A stretch of 64,000 nt of DNA from NCBI GenBank assembly GCA_006538405.1, contig BJKQ01000015.1, forward strand, positions 806,001-870,000. Reading direction: 5' to 3'. This document shows positions 11,304 to 22,699 of the stretch, one piece after another. The stretch is from Hansfordia pulvinata. Lineage: Eukaryota; Ascomycota; Sordariomycetes; Xylariales. Each line of letters begins with the position of its first letter. Position 1 is the first letter of the stretch. Both the position numbers and the translations under genes were made by a program. The notes under the pieces were generated by a model. The model was not told the origin of the DNA, searched no databases, and saw nothing but the letters and a program-made list of their open reading frames with translations.

Positions 11304-13048
11304 TCAGGACAGCCCCATCGCCCGGCTCAGGATGCCTTGCATCGCGTCCCGAGCCCCTTGCGCACTCTGTGGGCGGTCCAGTAGTTGCCGTGCGCGTCCT
11401 TGCCGAGCACGACGCCCGAATTGCGGGTGGGCGTGGAGCCGCCGAAGCTGTTGGCCAGCAGGAACGACGGCAGCACCGGCGTGCGCTGCTGCTGCTGCTG
11501 CTGCTGCTTCTCCTTCTCCTTCTCCTTCTCCTCCCCGCCACTCTCGCCCGCTTGCCCCCCGCCGGCGGCCGCCGCCACCGCCGCCGCGGAGAAATCGGTG
11601 GCGAACAGGTCCGCCTTGGCCCAGTTGGTCAGGACGATGAGCTGCATGCCGCCGTCGCCGAAGCGGACCGAGTCCAGCGCGGAGCCGCGCTCGTAGGCTT
11701 GGCGCTCGAGGGCCCTGCGCGCCGCGAGCTGGGGCCGCGTCGTCTGCTGCGCGATGGAGTCGCGGACCGCGGCGGCGGCGGTCGACAGCGGGGCCGGGGA
11801 CCGGACGTCGGCGGCGGTCACGTGCGCCATCAGGCCGCAGACGGCGTTGCCCAGGTACGCGCGGGACCGGGGCAGCAGGTCCTGCGTGGGGCCGTTGCGC
11901 AGGCCGAAGACGTTGAGAAGGGCGACGGTCTGCTGCGGATTCGGGCCACCGCCGCCGCCGCCGCTTGACGACGACGACGACCCGGCCTCCGCCGTTGGCT
12001 GCGGCTGGTCGAGGAGGAGGCGCGCGTTGAGCGAGGACAGGAGGTCGCCGTCGCTGACAAAGGGGCGCTCCGCCTCGGGGCCCGAGAACCCCCGGGACAC
12101 CTCGGCGTTGGCCTGCTCGCGCACGCGCCGCACGTGCGCCGCGGGGATGCACACGACGCGCCCCTCCTCGCCCGGGTTCCAGGCCAGGTCGAAGACGAAG
12201 CGCGACGCGAACTGCGCGACCTGCCAGGCCGACATGGTCTTGGGGGCGAGCGCGTAGGGCTCCGCGGGCGTGTCCTCGCCCTCGCGCCCCAGGGGGTCGA
12301 GGGGGTCGGCCTCGACGCCGATCAGCGGCTTGATGTCGCCCTCGCGGCCGTCGAGCACCGCCTGCCACGCCGTGAGCACCTCCTTGGCCCCCAGCACGTC
12401 GAGCGCCGTGTGCGGCCACGACAGCGTCACGAGCGTCGCGTCCGCGAACGACTCGACGTGCAGCGCCAGCTGCGGCACGTCGCGCGCCGTGAACTCGGCC
12501 GACGACCGCGCCCAGCCCCGCGGCGCCATCAGCCCCAGGAACGTGTCCATGTCGGCCACGACGGCCGGCGCTTCCGGGATGTTCCCGGGCCCGCCGCCCG
12601 GCAGCTTCGAGGCCACCGGGTGCTCCCCGATGCGCGTCGCGCCGTGCCGCTCGTGCGAGAACCAGACGGCCGGCCGGTCCGGGCCGAACTTGCGTGGTAT
12701 CCTGTACTCCAGCTTCTTCTCGGCCTGTTTTGCGCGCAAATGGAGCGATGGTCAGCTTCGGCAAAGAATCATCCAGCAAGGGGGGGGGGGGGGGGGGCGG
12801 CGGATTGGCGCGCCACTGACATTCAACCGCAGCCTGGCTCCAAGCTTGGGCCAGTGGCGCGTGACGAGCCCGTCGAGGGCGTCCCGCAACCTCTCGGCGT
12901 CGAGAACGCAGTCGAAGCGCATCATGGCCATCACGACAAAGGAGCGGTTCGAGCCGTTGTCGTCAAAGATGGAGAGCGGGATCACCTGGTCGTCCGGCAG
13001 GTCGCCCGGCCCGGCCGCCGGCGCCGCGGCGGATGAGAAGAAGCGCAT
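11304..13048 (-). CDS. BAHD-like HxxxD acyltransferase (transferase family)
   Basis: Predicted to transfer an acyl group from acyl-CoA to a hydroxyl or amine, probably in secondary metabolism. Exons are 13048-12821 and 12724-11304. The 96-bp intron (GTCAGT donor, CAG acceptor) contains an 18-base G/C homopolymer. The catalytic HxxxD motif is present as PHTALDVLG (His about residue 181). The conserved N-terminal segment DDQVIPLSIFDDN and the late NWAKADLFATDFS segment suit the family. The usual DFGWG box is degenerate and interrupted by low-complexity inserts (Ser/Gly run, GEEKEKEKEK, and a seven-Gln run from CAG repeats). The frame as given stops at 11327. Restoring one base in the C4 run at 11354-11357 extends it naturally to 11304 (KGARDAMQGILSRAMGLS), total 549 residues. 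The ATG at 13048 is the first in frame; an additional upstream exon is possible. Confidence 0.78.
12780..12797 (+). repeat. G18 homopolymer inside an intron
   Basis: Eighteen consecutive G on the + strand, which is poly-C in the pre-mRNA of the acyltransferase gene, in the middle of its only intron. Confidence 0.9.
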
Positions 13049-14234
13049 GTCCAAGAGCCGAGCAGTTGCGGTGCTGCGGTCAGCGTGAGGCGGCGTTGTC
13101 GTCGGCCCATCTCGAGGGGTTCTCGCCCTTATCTATGCCCCCGGTTCCTGTCACGCAGAGGTCCCTTGTTTTCCCACCACGGCCTAGTTGAAGCCACACA
13201 TCCGCCATGGAGCGCACGAGACTGCCGCGGGTTAGGGAGCGGGAAGAGCAGCAGTGGCCCGCCTCGAGGCTAGTCGGTTAGCACGCTGAGGAAGTGTGGT
13301 TGGCGCTTCTCTAGCCGGCCTTCGCTCAACCCCTGACTGTTAGCCTGGTTATAGTCAGACATCAGCTCGCGCCCTACGGCCCTGCGGCGCCTCTGCCGAC
13401 CCTGGCGCCCCGTCTTGCCATGTGGCAGTGTTGTTGCCCGCTCGTGGACCGAGTCATGGGTTTGTGTCAGCGGCTTGGTAAGCCTGTAGGCGATATGAGA
13501 TTGGCTGATGAAAACTGCCCCTTTCGATCTTGAGACTGCGGGGGAGTGTGCCACAAGGCGCCAGAGGGAACAGAAAGAGAGAAGAGGAGATTTGGGACAC
13601 AAGAGGGACATGGGGGCAACTCGGGTGTCACTGGACGCTTCAGCAGGTTGGGGACTGGTGCTCTGAATAGACCCGCGGCTGCGGGCATATTCCAGGACGA
13701 CGTGATACGAGTAATGCTGCATAGTAGCCAGGCACACGAGATCTGCAGCAACGGCGATGCGTAGGTAAGCATCGGCTGAGATGCAGCTGAGCTAAAGAAA
13801 ACGCGGGCTATGGTGTGGATTTGGCGTTTGATTAGGCGGGCCGCGTTCTCGCTCGCAAGTGCCTGGGCACAACCACTGATTCGGGCAGCGTTGCGGATGC
13901 CGCCGGGCCCGGGACCCCGAAACTTAAACCCGGCGACCCGACCGGAAAGGAGAGTTACGCCGCGACGAGTCATGCTGGGTAAGGTCCCTTTAAAGGGAGT
14001 CTGGGCGAGAAGCGATGCGAAGACGGGGACCTGCTTGCTGAGGAGCGGCTACTCAAACGACTATCAACGACAGATTTTGTTCCACAACTCTGGTCAGCCT
14101 CGTGAAGACCGACAGGAGTTTTCATCCGGATTGGCACCGACATGAGCTGGAAAAGGCGGCAAAAAGAGAAAAAATCTGGCAGACTTAGAACAGAACAAAT
14201 CAAAGTCCGCTGAGCGGGAAGGGATTCAAAAAAG
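13049..14234. other. intergenic region between acyltransferase gene and tRNA-Arg
   Basis: About 1.2 kb with several short overlapping open frames on both strands and no recognisable domain. It probably holds the acyltransferase promoter. Confidence 0.5.
14228..14233 (-). terminator. RNA polymerase III T6 terminator
   Basis: A run of six T on the tRNA strand starts one base beyond the discriminator base of tRNA-Arg(ACG). Confidence 0.8.
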
Positions 14235-14335
14235 TGACCAGCCTGGGGCTCGAACCCAGAATCTCCTGATAGCTGAGAAGCTCACGTTTTCGTGTGCCGT
14301 CGTAGTCAGACGCCTTACCATTGGGCCAACCGGCC
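14235..14335 (-). tRNA. tRNA-Arg(ACG) with a 29-nt anticodon-loop intron
   Basis: The reverse strand folds as a cloverleaf. The 7-bp acceptor stem is GGCCGGT with GCTGGTC, including G-U pairs, and the discriminator is A. The D-arm is GCC...GGC, the anticodon stem TCTGA with TCAGG, and the T-arm CTGGG-TTCGAGC-CCCAG. The anticodon loop reads CT-ACG-A then A, giving anticodon ACG at 14303-14301. The intron occupies 14299-14271, at the canonical place after position 37. A T6 tract immediately downstream (A6 on the + strand, 14233-14228) is the RNA polymerase III terminator. A34 would be modified to inosine to read CGU, CGC and CGA. Confidence 0.92.
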
Positions 14336-14855
14336 ATGATTGGTTGATCTTGAAATCGAGCTGGGAATTCAGAATTAAGACGGCGCTTTTATTTGACACG
14401 GCCAACAGAGCGACATCCAGATCCTCAGTACTCGTAGGTTCTCAGCAGTACTTTCATTGTCTCGCCTGCGCATATCAAGCCCATGGGTCCCTGTCTCGTT
14501 GGGATAGTAGTGAACTTCTCAGGGTCTCATTATGACAAGTCTAGACAAAGCCAAGTTCATCTGTTCTCATACCCACGTGAATGCAACCCTTCCGCTACCT
14601 GAGAGAGTCCACGAGTACTGGCATGGCCGTTCAATACGGTTCTGAATGCTGCACCGTCTCCGCCCGCCCTCCGTACAAAGTCGTATCTGAGGTACGAGTA
14701 CTCCCGACGCGACGTGCAGATCCCTGCTTCCGGTTGCCGGCCATAATTTTCCCAGCTCGTCCGGCGCCAACGACCGTCCTCCCTCCAGCCCGCGCAACAA
14801 GCTCCGACTCCAGCAGCCCCAGGTACCATGAGATGAGGAGACGTGGATCGCGACG
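14336..14855. other. intergenic region upstream of tRNA-Arg and coq8
   Basis: About 520 bp forming the upstream region of the Coq8 gene. It contains the octamer TACGAGTA at 14693-14700, 156 bp before the start codon. Confidence 0.55.
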
Positions 14856-17031
14856 ATGAGGTTCGCAGATATCGCCTTGGACCTGGCCGGCGTCGCCAGG
14901 GCCTCCCGCGCCGTCGCCGCCAAGCACCTCGAGCTGCGCGCCCACCAGCTTGACTACTACGGCCGCACCTCGAGCATCGTGCGCTCCCTCACCGCCCAGA
15001 GGCCCGCTCCCCGGGCCCCTGATGCGCCATACGCCCGCGAGGCCGGCTCTGATCCGTCTCGTGACCCGCAAGCCGCCGCAGAGCCTCAGGCAGCCGGTGC
15101 TCAGGCTGGCGCACCCGCGCGCGCACAAGGCCAGCATGACCTGTTCAGAGGACCTTCGAGAGATGCGCCGCTTTTCCAAGGCGCCGCGTCTCAGCGCCCC
15201 GGGGCCATTCATTCTGACCAGAGCGCCATTCTCAAGGAGCTGAACAAGGCTGCCCAGGCCAAGCAGCCCGAATCGGCTGCCTCCCCCGTTCCAACTGACG
15301 AAGTACCGCCCGATGTCAACATCAACATCTTCCACACGTCTAGAGGCTCACAGCTGGTACAAGAACCGGCAGAAGCCCTGAAGAAGAGGCAACCCGCGCC
15401 GCCGCCCCCTACGCCGAGCTGGTTCAAAGACTTCGGACACGGCAAGACTGATGGCGAGGCTGCGAGCGGCCCGAAAACCATCCCGGCTTCTGGTGTCAAA
15501 GAGGCCACGGCCCCAGCGCCCGCGACTGCCACGGGGGAGGCAATAAATTCAAAGCCGGCCTCCGCCAAGGAAGGCGCCCGCGCAGCTGAAGAGGAGCACA
15601 CCAGGATGGTCGAGGACATCCTATCCAAGGCGGAGGCAACCGAGCCTCTCGAGCCCAGCGCCCCGCGTCTGCCGCGCCCAGCGCTCAGCCCTCCAAGCCC
15701 GTCAGCGCCTTGAGAGAGTCCAAGGTGCCAGCCACGCGTCTCAGCCGGATGTGGAACTACGGTGGGCTGGCCGCCGGCATGCTCGGCGGCGCCATCTCGG
15801 AGGGCATCAGCCGAGGCTTCGGGGGCGGCGGCGAGGGCTCCGTGCTGCTCAGCGCCGGAAACATGGAGAGGCTGGTCGCCAAGCTGTCCAGGATGAGGGG
15901 CGCCGCTCTGAAGATGGGGCAGCTCATCAGCTTCCAGGACACCAAGATGCTTCCCGGGCCGATCCGGGAGGTGCTGCAGAGGGTGCAGGACCGGGCCGAC
16001 TACATGCCGGCGTGGCAGCGCGACCGGGTGCTGGCGGCCAGCCTGGGCGCCGAGTGGCGGGAGCTCTTCTCCGAGTTCGAGGAGACGCCGATGGCGGCGG
16101 CGTCGATCGGGCAGGTGCACCGGGCGACGATCAGGTCGTCGGGGGAGCGCGTGGCCGTCAAGATCCAGTTCCCGGGCGTGGCCGACTCGATCAACTCGGA
16201 CCTGGACAACCTGTCGATGCTGCTGACGGCGTCCAAGATGCTGCCCAAGGGCCTGTACCTCAACAAGACGATCGACAACGCGCGGACGGAGCTCGGGTGG
16301 GAGTGCGACTACGTGCGCGAGGCCGAGTGCGCGGGGCGGTACCGCGAGCTGCTGGCGGACGAGCCGGGCGTCTTCGCGGTGCCCAAGATCTACGGGGAGG
16401 CGTCGGGCCGCCACGTGCTGACAATGGAGTTCATGGAGGGCGTGGGCGTGACGCGCGCCGACGCGCTGACGCAGGAGCAGAAGGACTGGATCGGCTCGCA
16501 GATCCTGCGCCTGTGCCTGCGCGAGATCACCGAGTTCCGCTTCATGCAGACGGACCCCAACTGGACCAACTTCCTGTACAACGCCGGCGCGCACCGCCTC
16601 GAGCTGCTCGACTTTGGCGCGTCGCGCGAGTTCCCCGACGAGTTCGTCACGCAGTACGTGCGCCTGCTGGCCGCCGCCGCCCGCTCCGACCGCGCCGCCG
16701 TCAAGGACCTGTCCGAGAGCCTCGGCTACCTGACCGGCCACGAGAGCCGCACCATGCTCGACGCCCACGTCGCCTCCATCCTCACGCTGGCCGAGCCCTT
16801 CCTCGGCACCGCCCCGAGGTCTACGACTTCCACGACCAGACCATCACCGAGCGCGTCAAGGCCCTGATCCCCGTCATGATCCGCGAGCGCCTGTCCCCGC
16901 CCCCCGAGGAGACGTACAGCCTGCACCGCAAGCTCAGCGGCGCGTTCCTGCTCTGCGCCCGCCTGGGCAGCCGCGTCCGCTGCCGCGAGCTGTTCGAGGA
17001 CGCCGTGAGGCGGAGCGGCATCAAGATTTGA
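14856..17031 (+). CDS. coq8: Atypical kinase Coq8 (ABC1/UbiB family), mitochondrial
   Basis: An atypical ADCK-type kinase/ATPase that supports ubiquinone biosynthesis on the matrix face of the inner mitochondrial membrane. The long Ala/Pro-rich N-terminus (about 280 residues) is poorly conserved. The family core starts at SRMWNYGGLAAGMLGGAI, followed by the diagnostic KxGQ motif (AALKMGQLISFQD, Lys about residue 353), the ASIGQVHRA segment, the lysine in VAVKIQFPGV, the ECDYVREAE segment, TDPNWTNFL and LLDFGASREF (metal-binding DFG). The frame breaks at two C4 runs: 15661-15664 (SAPASAAPSAQPSKP) and 16812-16815 (GTAPEVYDFHDQ). Restoring one base in each gives 725 residues ending at the TGA at 17029, with no intron. 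As given, the kinase core would be cut off from its N-terminus, which is implausible for a conserved respiratory gene. Confidence 0.93.
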
Positions 17032-17448
17032 GTCCTGGTTGCAGGGTCTCCACGAGCGATGTAGGATTATTGTCTGGAAATGCTGGCTTGTACATAACAG
17101 GGCTGGATCGTGTATTGAAATCCGCGTGCACACACATGGCACGCACAGAGAGGACTTGCTCCCTCGTGTGTTTCAGAGATTGGATGTGGATGATAGAGGC
17201 TCAATGGATAGAACAAGACAAATGGTATCACAGCCTGTGCGGTGGGGGCGGGGGGGGGGGGGGGGGGGGGGCACTACATGGATAGCAGAGAAGCAGCCGA
17301 CCGCCGCTTCACGGCACGGCAGGCGACGGACAGTTGTAAATCTAATAGAGAAACAGCCACTTCACTCAAGCACGACGATGTGCCTGAACCCCTGATCTGC
17401 GCCTCGCCGCCGCGACACCTCCCGCTCGCCCGCTCGCCCGCGAACGCC
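17032..17448. other. convergent intergenic region with a G22 tract
   Basis: This is the 3' region of coq8 and rrp36. It carries a run of 22 G at 17250-17271, preceded by a G5 run. No gene was recognised. Confidence 0.7.
17250..17271 (+). repeat. G22 homopolymer
   Basis: Twenty-two consecutive G between two convergent 3' ends, the longest homopolymer in the window. Confidence 0.9.
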
Positions 17449-18590
17449 TCACTCGTCGCCCCGCTGCCGCCGGGCCATGGGCAGCTCCTTCTTCTCCTTG
17501 GAGGCGAGCTTCTTGCGGCGGCGCTCGATGGCGTGGTCGACCTGGCGGTCCTTCATGCCGGCGAAGCGGTCGACGAGCAGCTGGCGCTTCTGCTCGGCGC
17601 GCTTGAGGTAGAAGGGCTGCTTGACGCCCTGCTTGACGAGCTCGCGCTCGCGCCGCCGGTGCTCCGCCAGCAGGTCGCGCTCGGCGTCCTTGCGCTGCCG
17701 CGCCTCGCGCCTGCTGCGCATCGAGAAGAGCGCCCGCTTGAGCTCCTCCTTGTCGCCGTCGTCGTAGCCGGGCGCCGCTTGTGCCTTGCCGCCCTTCGCG
17801 GCGCCCCCTTTCCTGGCCGCCGCCTTGTCCTGCTGCCGGATCTTCTTGATGCGCTCCTCCAGCGCCGCCTCCTCGCCCTTGCGGTACTCGTCCAGGAAGG
17901 CGTACGACCGCCGGAAGCGCTCCTCGTCCACGGGCCCGCCCGCCGCGTCGAAGCGCGGGTCGCGCGCCGTCGCCTTGCGCAGCGGCACCACCTCGCGCTT
18001 GCGGCTGACGGCCCGCTTGCTCGACTGCTCCGTCGGCGCGTGCTTGTGCGCCCGGCTCGGCACCGGCTTCGTCGAGCTGGCCGCCTTGGTGCCCCAGGGG
18101 TCGTCGTCTTTGCTGCTTCTGCTGCTGCTGTTCTTGTTGCGCCGGACGTCCCGCTCCTCGTCGTCGTCGTTCTCGTCCTGGCCGTCGCCGTCCTGCTGCG
18201 GCCGGCCCTTTTTCCGGCCCTTGGCCGCCTTGGCGCTGGGCATGGTGGCCTGGATCTTGGCGAGTGCGCCGAACGACACCTGCGCGGCGTCTATTGTGGG
18301 CGCGTCATCGTCGTCGTCGTCGTCTTCGTCTTCGTCTTCGTCTTCGTCGTTGCCGAGACCGTCCTCCGAGGGGCCCGACTCGGACTCGAAGCCGCTGCCG
18401 CTGCTGCTGCCGTCGTCTTGGTCGCCTACCGCGGGGCCGCGGCGGGCCTCGTCACCGCTCGGTTCCGAGGCGGAAAAGGGGAAGATGCCGTCGTCGTCCT
18501 CGTCCTCGGGCTCTTCCTTGCGCACCCGGACGCGGCGCTGCAGGCGGCTGGTGGGGGGCAGCTTGCGCTTGTTTGTGTTTGTCGGGGCAT
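17449..18590 (-). CDS. rrp36: rRNA biogenesis protein Rrp36
   Basis: A nucleolar protein of the 90S pre-ribosome needed for early cleavages of pre-18S rRNA. The N-terminal half is acidic and low in complexity (Asp/Glu runs from trinucleotide repeats near 18305-18350). The conserved C-terminal half shows the family sequence: SRKREVVPLRKATARDPRFD, RRSYAFLDEYRKGEEAAL, then a highly basic coiled-coil region with LVKQGVKQPFYLKRAEQK and AIERRRKKLASKEKK. The start is set at the ATG at 18590. Restoring one base in the G4 run 18584-18587 joins this ATG to the frame (MPPTNTNKRKLPPTSRLQRR) and gives 380 residues. Without it the only in-frame start would be a non-ATG codon near 18525. The gene is divergent from the HAD gene at 19398 and shares an 0.8 kb promoter region with it. 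Confidence 0.92.
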
Positions 18591-19397
18591 GTCTGTCCGG
18601 GGCTGCGGGTTTTGCTTCTCGCTTTCTTCTTGAGATTCTGCTCGTAGAATGGGTGTCGTGGTAGAAGTTGACCAGATCAGCCGGTGATCGGTTGGTGGGG
18701 GTGCGTAGCGGGCGGTGGTGGGATGGTGAGGTATGGTACCAAGCTGGTGAGGGACGTTGAAGGGTCCAAAGCTGGGAAAATTGTTATCGATAGAATGCGC
18801 TGCCGCTTCACCGGGATGGCCATCCATTTCTGACGGTACGAGTACGCCGGCCGCAGTGGGGCGAGCGGCGTGCCCTTCACCCCTTCACCTTGTACCCGTG
18901 TAACGTTTTCCTGCCGTAAGCCACTCGCGTCGCCAGTAAGTTACGGAGTTGGCGGCGGCGCTGCGCCCGTGGGATTTCCTGTTTACCTCGTCTGACGGAT
19001 TGCGCGTTTGCGATCCGTGAAAGGCTGCCTTGCGATGGATGGCTTCATCGTGCGCCCGAGCCACCGACCATCGCAGAAGCGTCCAGTGAACCAGGGCGGG
19101 CTTGCCTGTTTGCTTCCCAGTCGTCTCTTTACCGCCGAGGCCTGTCTATTGCTGGCTTTGCCCTGTTGCATTCATTCAATAGGCGGGCTTGCACAGAGAA
19201 AACGGCCCTTGCTTCTATGAGCACCGCTTTGAGAGCCGCAACATGCTCCTGGGATTTGGTCAATATTTTTCTCTTTTCAGCACTGCGCTGGTGAAGATTT
19301 GATCTCTTGAACATCCACGCTTCGCCATAAGAGTCTCGGCTACCAGCTTGACATCACCTGCTTCTGACTCTCCCACCTCGCCCACCCCCCCAGAGTC
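18591..19397. other. divergent promoter region, rrp36 and HAD gene
   Basis: About 0.8 kb between divergent starts. It contains TACGAGTA at 18837-18844. Nothing else was recognised. Confidence 0.55.
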
Positions 19398-20441
19398 ATG
19401 TTACTGTCGCGAGTGCGCCCTCAGCAACTCACGGCCGTATCCAGAACCATCCCGAGGGCCCTTTTCCACGAGAGCCAGAGCCGTACCAAACCTTACAGCA
19501 ACAACAAGACCCAGCACACGGCGACGAACAAGCGGCCGAAACGGTCGAAACCACCCACCGCCAACGCAGCGGCCTGGAAGCAGAGAGACATCATGAGCTC
19601 GTGGGCGTACGGCTACGGGGGCCCGGCCCCGCTGCCCCTGCCGCCGGGCATCATCGCCAGCGCCGCGGGCCCGGGGCGCTCGGCGTCGCGGACGCTGGTC
19701 CCGTCGGCGGCGTCGGGCGGGGTCCCCGAGCCGTCGGCGGCGTACCTGCGGCAGGCCCGGCAGCACTGGGGGCCGTCGTCGCCGCCGCGCGCCCTGGCGC
19801 AGCCGCGGCGCGTCCTGATCGTCATCGACCTGAACGGCACGCTGCTGCACCGGCCCGACCCGCGGCAGCCGACGCGGTTCATCGAGCGGCCCCACGCGCG
19901 GCGCTTCCTGTCGTACTGCATCGAGACGTTCGTCGTGGCCGTCTGGTCGTCGGCCAAGCCGCACAACGTCGCCGCCATGTGCGCCCAGCTGCTGACTCCC
20001 GAGCAGCGCCGCCGCGTCGTCGCCATCTGGGGGCGCGACCGGTTCGGCCTGAGCCCGGCCGACTACGCCTCCAAGGTCCAGTGCTACAAGCGCCTCGGCC
20101 GCCTGTGGGCCGACCCGGCCGTCGCCGCCAGCCACCCGGACAACAACGGCGGCAGTAGCGAAGGGGGAGGCTGGAGCCAGCGGGACACGCTGCTGATCGA
20201 CGACTCGGCGGAGAAGGCCCGCACCGAGCCGCACAACATCATCCAGATCCCCGAGTTCGCCGGCGACCCGCTCGAGCACGGCGACATCCTGCCCCAGGTG
20301 CACGACTACATCAACGAGTGCAGCCGCCAGGCCGACGTTAGCGCCTTTATGCACTGGCGGCCTTTTGTGGCGAGGGCCGACCATGCCATGGTGCCCCGGC
20401 CGCGTGAGAGGGCGGAAGGGTTGTGCGTGTACGATGGATAG
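19398..20441 (+). CDS. FCP1/NLI-interacting-factor homology domain protein, HAD superfamily
   Basis: A 347-residue single-exon protein with the FCP1-homology fold found in Scp/Fcp phosphatases and in Tim50. Motif I reads VLIVIDLNGTLLHRP (Asp144), motif II/III includes VVAVWSSAKPHNV, and motif IV is LLIDDSAEKARTEPHN. The phosphatase signature is DxDxT/V, but here the second Asp is Asn (DLNGT), so the general acid/base is missing and classical phosphatase chemistry is doubtful. The first 65 residues are rich in Arg and Ser, poor in acidic residues and could be a mitochondrial presequence. A second in-frame ATG at 19593 (MSSWAYGYGG) may be the start if there is no presequence. No frame correction is needed. 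Confidence 0.8.
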   Translation: MLLSRVRPQQLTAVSRTIPRALFHESQSRTKPYSNNKTQHTATNKRPKRSKPPTANAAAWKQRDIMSSWAYGYGGPAPLPLPPGIIASAAGPGRSASRTLVPSAASGGVPEPSAAYLRQARQHWGPSSPPRALAQPRRVLIVIDLNGTLLHRPDPRQPTRFIERPHARRFLSYCIETFVVAVWSSAKPHNVAAMCAQLLTPEQRRRVVAIWGRDRFGLSPADYASKVQCYKRLGRLWADPAVAASHPDNNGGSSEGGGWSQRDTLLIDDSAEKARTEPHNIIQIPEFAGDPLEHGDILPQVHDYINECSRQADVSAFMHWRPFVARADHAMVPRPRERAEGLCVYDG

Positions 20442-22699
20442 GTGGTGAGGGGGTCGCTGGGAGGTGGTGGGGGTGTCTGGAGGTGGGTGTATGATAAGAA
20501 GTCACGAGAACTGAGGGCCTGGTAGCTGTCTCGGCCCTTCTTCTTTTTCCTTGAGGAGGAGGTTGGTGGAAAGGTAGGGTCCCCATCTCGACAGCCACCA
20601 GTCAAGGAGGATGGGGATGGACCTCTACGCGAGGAGGCGTGATCGACATCCTGTGTGAGTGGGGGCACAGAGTAGGATAGCAATAATCGGCATGTTGGTG
20701 GCAGGAATATGAATGATGAGCTATGCCATGGAACGACATCTTGCATTCGCTGTGCGGTGGCCGTTGTGTGCGACGCTCTCATTCAGCAGTCAATGCGTCT
20801 GACGTATGAACCAGCTCCAAGAGCAGTTCACAGTGAGCGCTTTCTGTCCACATGCCAGCATTGAATCGCTCGCAGGCGTCGCCACCCCCTTTTTGCAGCT
20901 GCGTGTGGCCGACCTCCGCATGCATTCCTATCAATATTGGCCAGAGAGGCATCCGAACATCGCCCTGGCCCCCAACCCCGGACCGCACGTCTGTAAGATA
21001 CGGATACCGGCTCAGGCCATAGAGCAGATACTCCGCGTGCTGTTCATGTCCATGCTCGTCAAAGTCGGTCAAGGTGGCAGGTGCTTGATGCATCCCGGGA
21101 GTTCGGCTCCGCTTTACTCGAGCGCTTTCCAGGGTCCGCCGTGAACGGGGCGAATCTGCAGCGGCAGGGGTTGCGAGGGATAGGCCCCGGTTACCGGGAC
21201 CAGCCTCGCGGATAGCAAGGGTGCCAAATGAACGCACTGCTTTTGTTTCCTCCATCAGCTTCCAGAGAGCGTCTCGATTGAGCGCGGTCGGCTTCGTCTC
21301 AAAGACTCCATGGGGGCGCTTGGTCTTCGTCCCCTTTCCAAGTGGCCTCGGGCTGGAACGTCGGCAGATGGCTCGATTCAACACGACAGTACAGCTCAAG
21401 CCACTCGCTGACCCGGAGACCTTGTCGAGCTCGGTTCGAATGCGGTGAGAGCAGACGCGCTCCACACAATGGATACGCCGTTGCCACTTGCAAGGTTTCC
21501 GAACTGCTCCGCAGGCTTGTTCGTATTTCGGAGATATGCCAGTGGCGGATTGCCCCGGTTCTACCTCGCAAGAACCACGCCTCAACAGACGTTCGTCGCC
21601 AGGCTGGCAGCAAGGGTAGCGAGCACATATGAATTCCAGGGGCAGGGGCTACGTGGCACCTTGTGGCTTTCCCCTCAAGCTGGCTGCGAAGCATGCGGGA
21701 TACGCGCACTCGTATGCGAGGCGCCTTCGAATATCTCCGACAACAGAGGACAAATCGCAAGCTGACTCTGAGGCTCTCAACGGCGACTCTGGCAGTTGCT
21801 TGGGTAGTAGCATTGCCAAACAGCATGGCCACAGACCCTGGACATTAAAGTGCGGGGTGCTCAAGTCGGCACCTGTGCACTTTCAAGCTTCTCAAGCTCA
21901 TGTCCACGGACCTATTCTCATGGGCGAGAGAAGCCGGGGGCTCGACAGGTCTCCGAGGCCTCCCCCCCTCCCCCCCTCCTATAGTACGCGTATTTCTTCA
22001 TCACGGTGAACGCCCGCCTCCAAGCTTCCAGACCTCGCCTACACCACACACCACACCGCCAGACCCATCCCCACGGTCTGCCCCTGTCCTCAACGGTTGT
22101 CCTGTGGCCCTGCTTCCTTCGTGTTCTCCTGACGTCGGGAGTTATGGGTCGGTCGGTCGTGGTTCTCGCGACCCTCGGCCGGGTTCCGCTCTGTGGAGGT
22201 CCGTGGGCCCCGGCTCGCCTGTCCTGGACAGGAGGGCATGCGGGTACGAGTATAGCCTCGCCCTCCCACAAGTGGGCTGCTGACGAGTCCCACACATGCT
22301 TGGAGGGAGGAAAGGGGGGGCTTCACAATGCGGAATTCCGGCCGCACAGGCGCCAGCGGCAAGTCCCTCGCCACCGCTCCCGAGAGCGGAGGGCTGGCTC
22401 ATCCATGCCGCGAGCCTGTGCAGCCCGACCTGCGGGGTGAGCAAGGCTGCGGGCCATGGAGCAGCGGAAGAGCAGCTGGAGGCCCGGGCCGACACACAAG
22501 TCCGCCTCCTTATAACCTAGGCTCCCGAGCCCCCTCGCGCGGTTACGAAACCCCGGGGCACTCAAGCTCGCATCTAATTGACACCATCACCCCTCTGCTG
22601 GGCCAGTATCACTCAAACCATAATCGACAAGAGGCGTGCCACGGAACAGCGGCCTCTCCCCACCCACCCACCATCCTCTTCCCTACAGAACAGACAATC
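20442..22699. other. intergenic region, 2.3 kb, no confident gene
   Basis: There is a 268-codon frame on the minus strand (20779-21585) and several shorter ones, none with a recognisable domain, membrane segment or signal peptide. Pyrimidine-rich sequence precedes the oxidoreductase start. Confidence 0.5.

Noticed and set aside
20779..21585. 268-codon open frame on the - strand
   Set aside because: No recognisable motif, signal peptide or membrane segment, and no supporting splice or promoter context. It could be a lineage-specific gene but cannot be supported.
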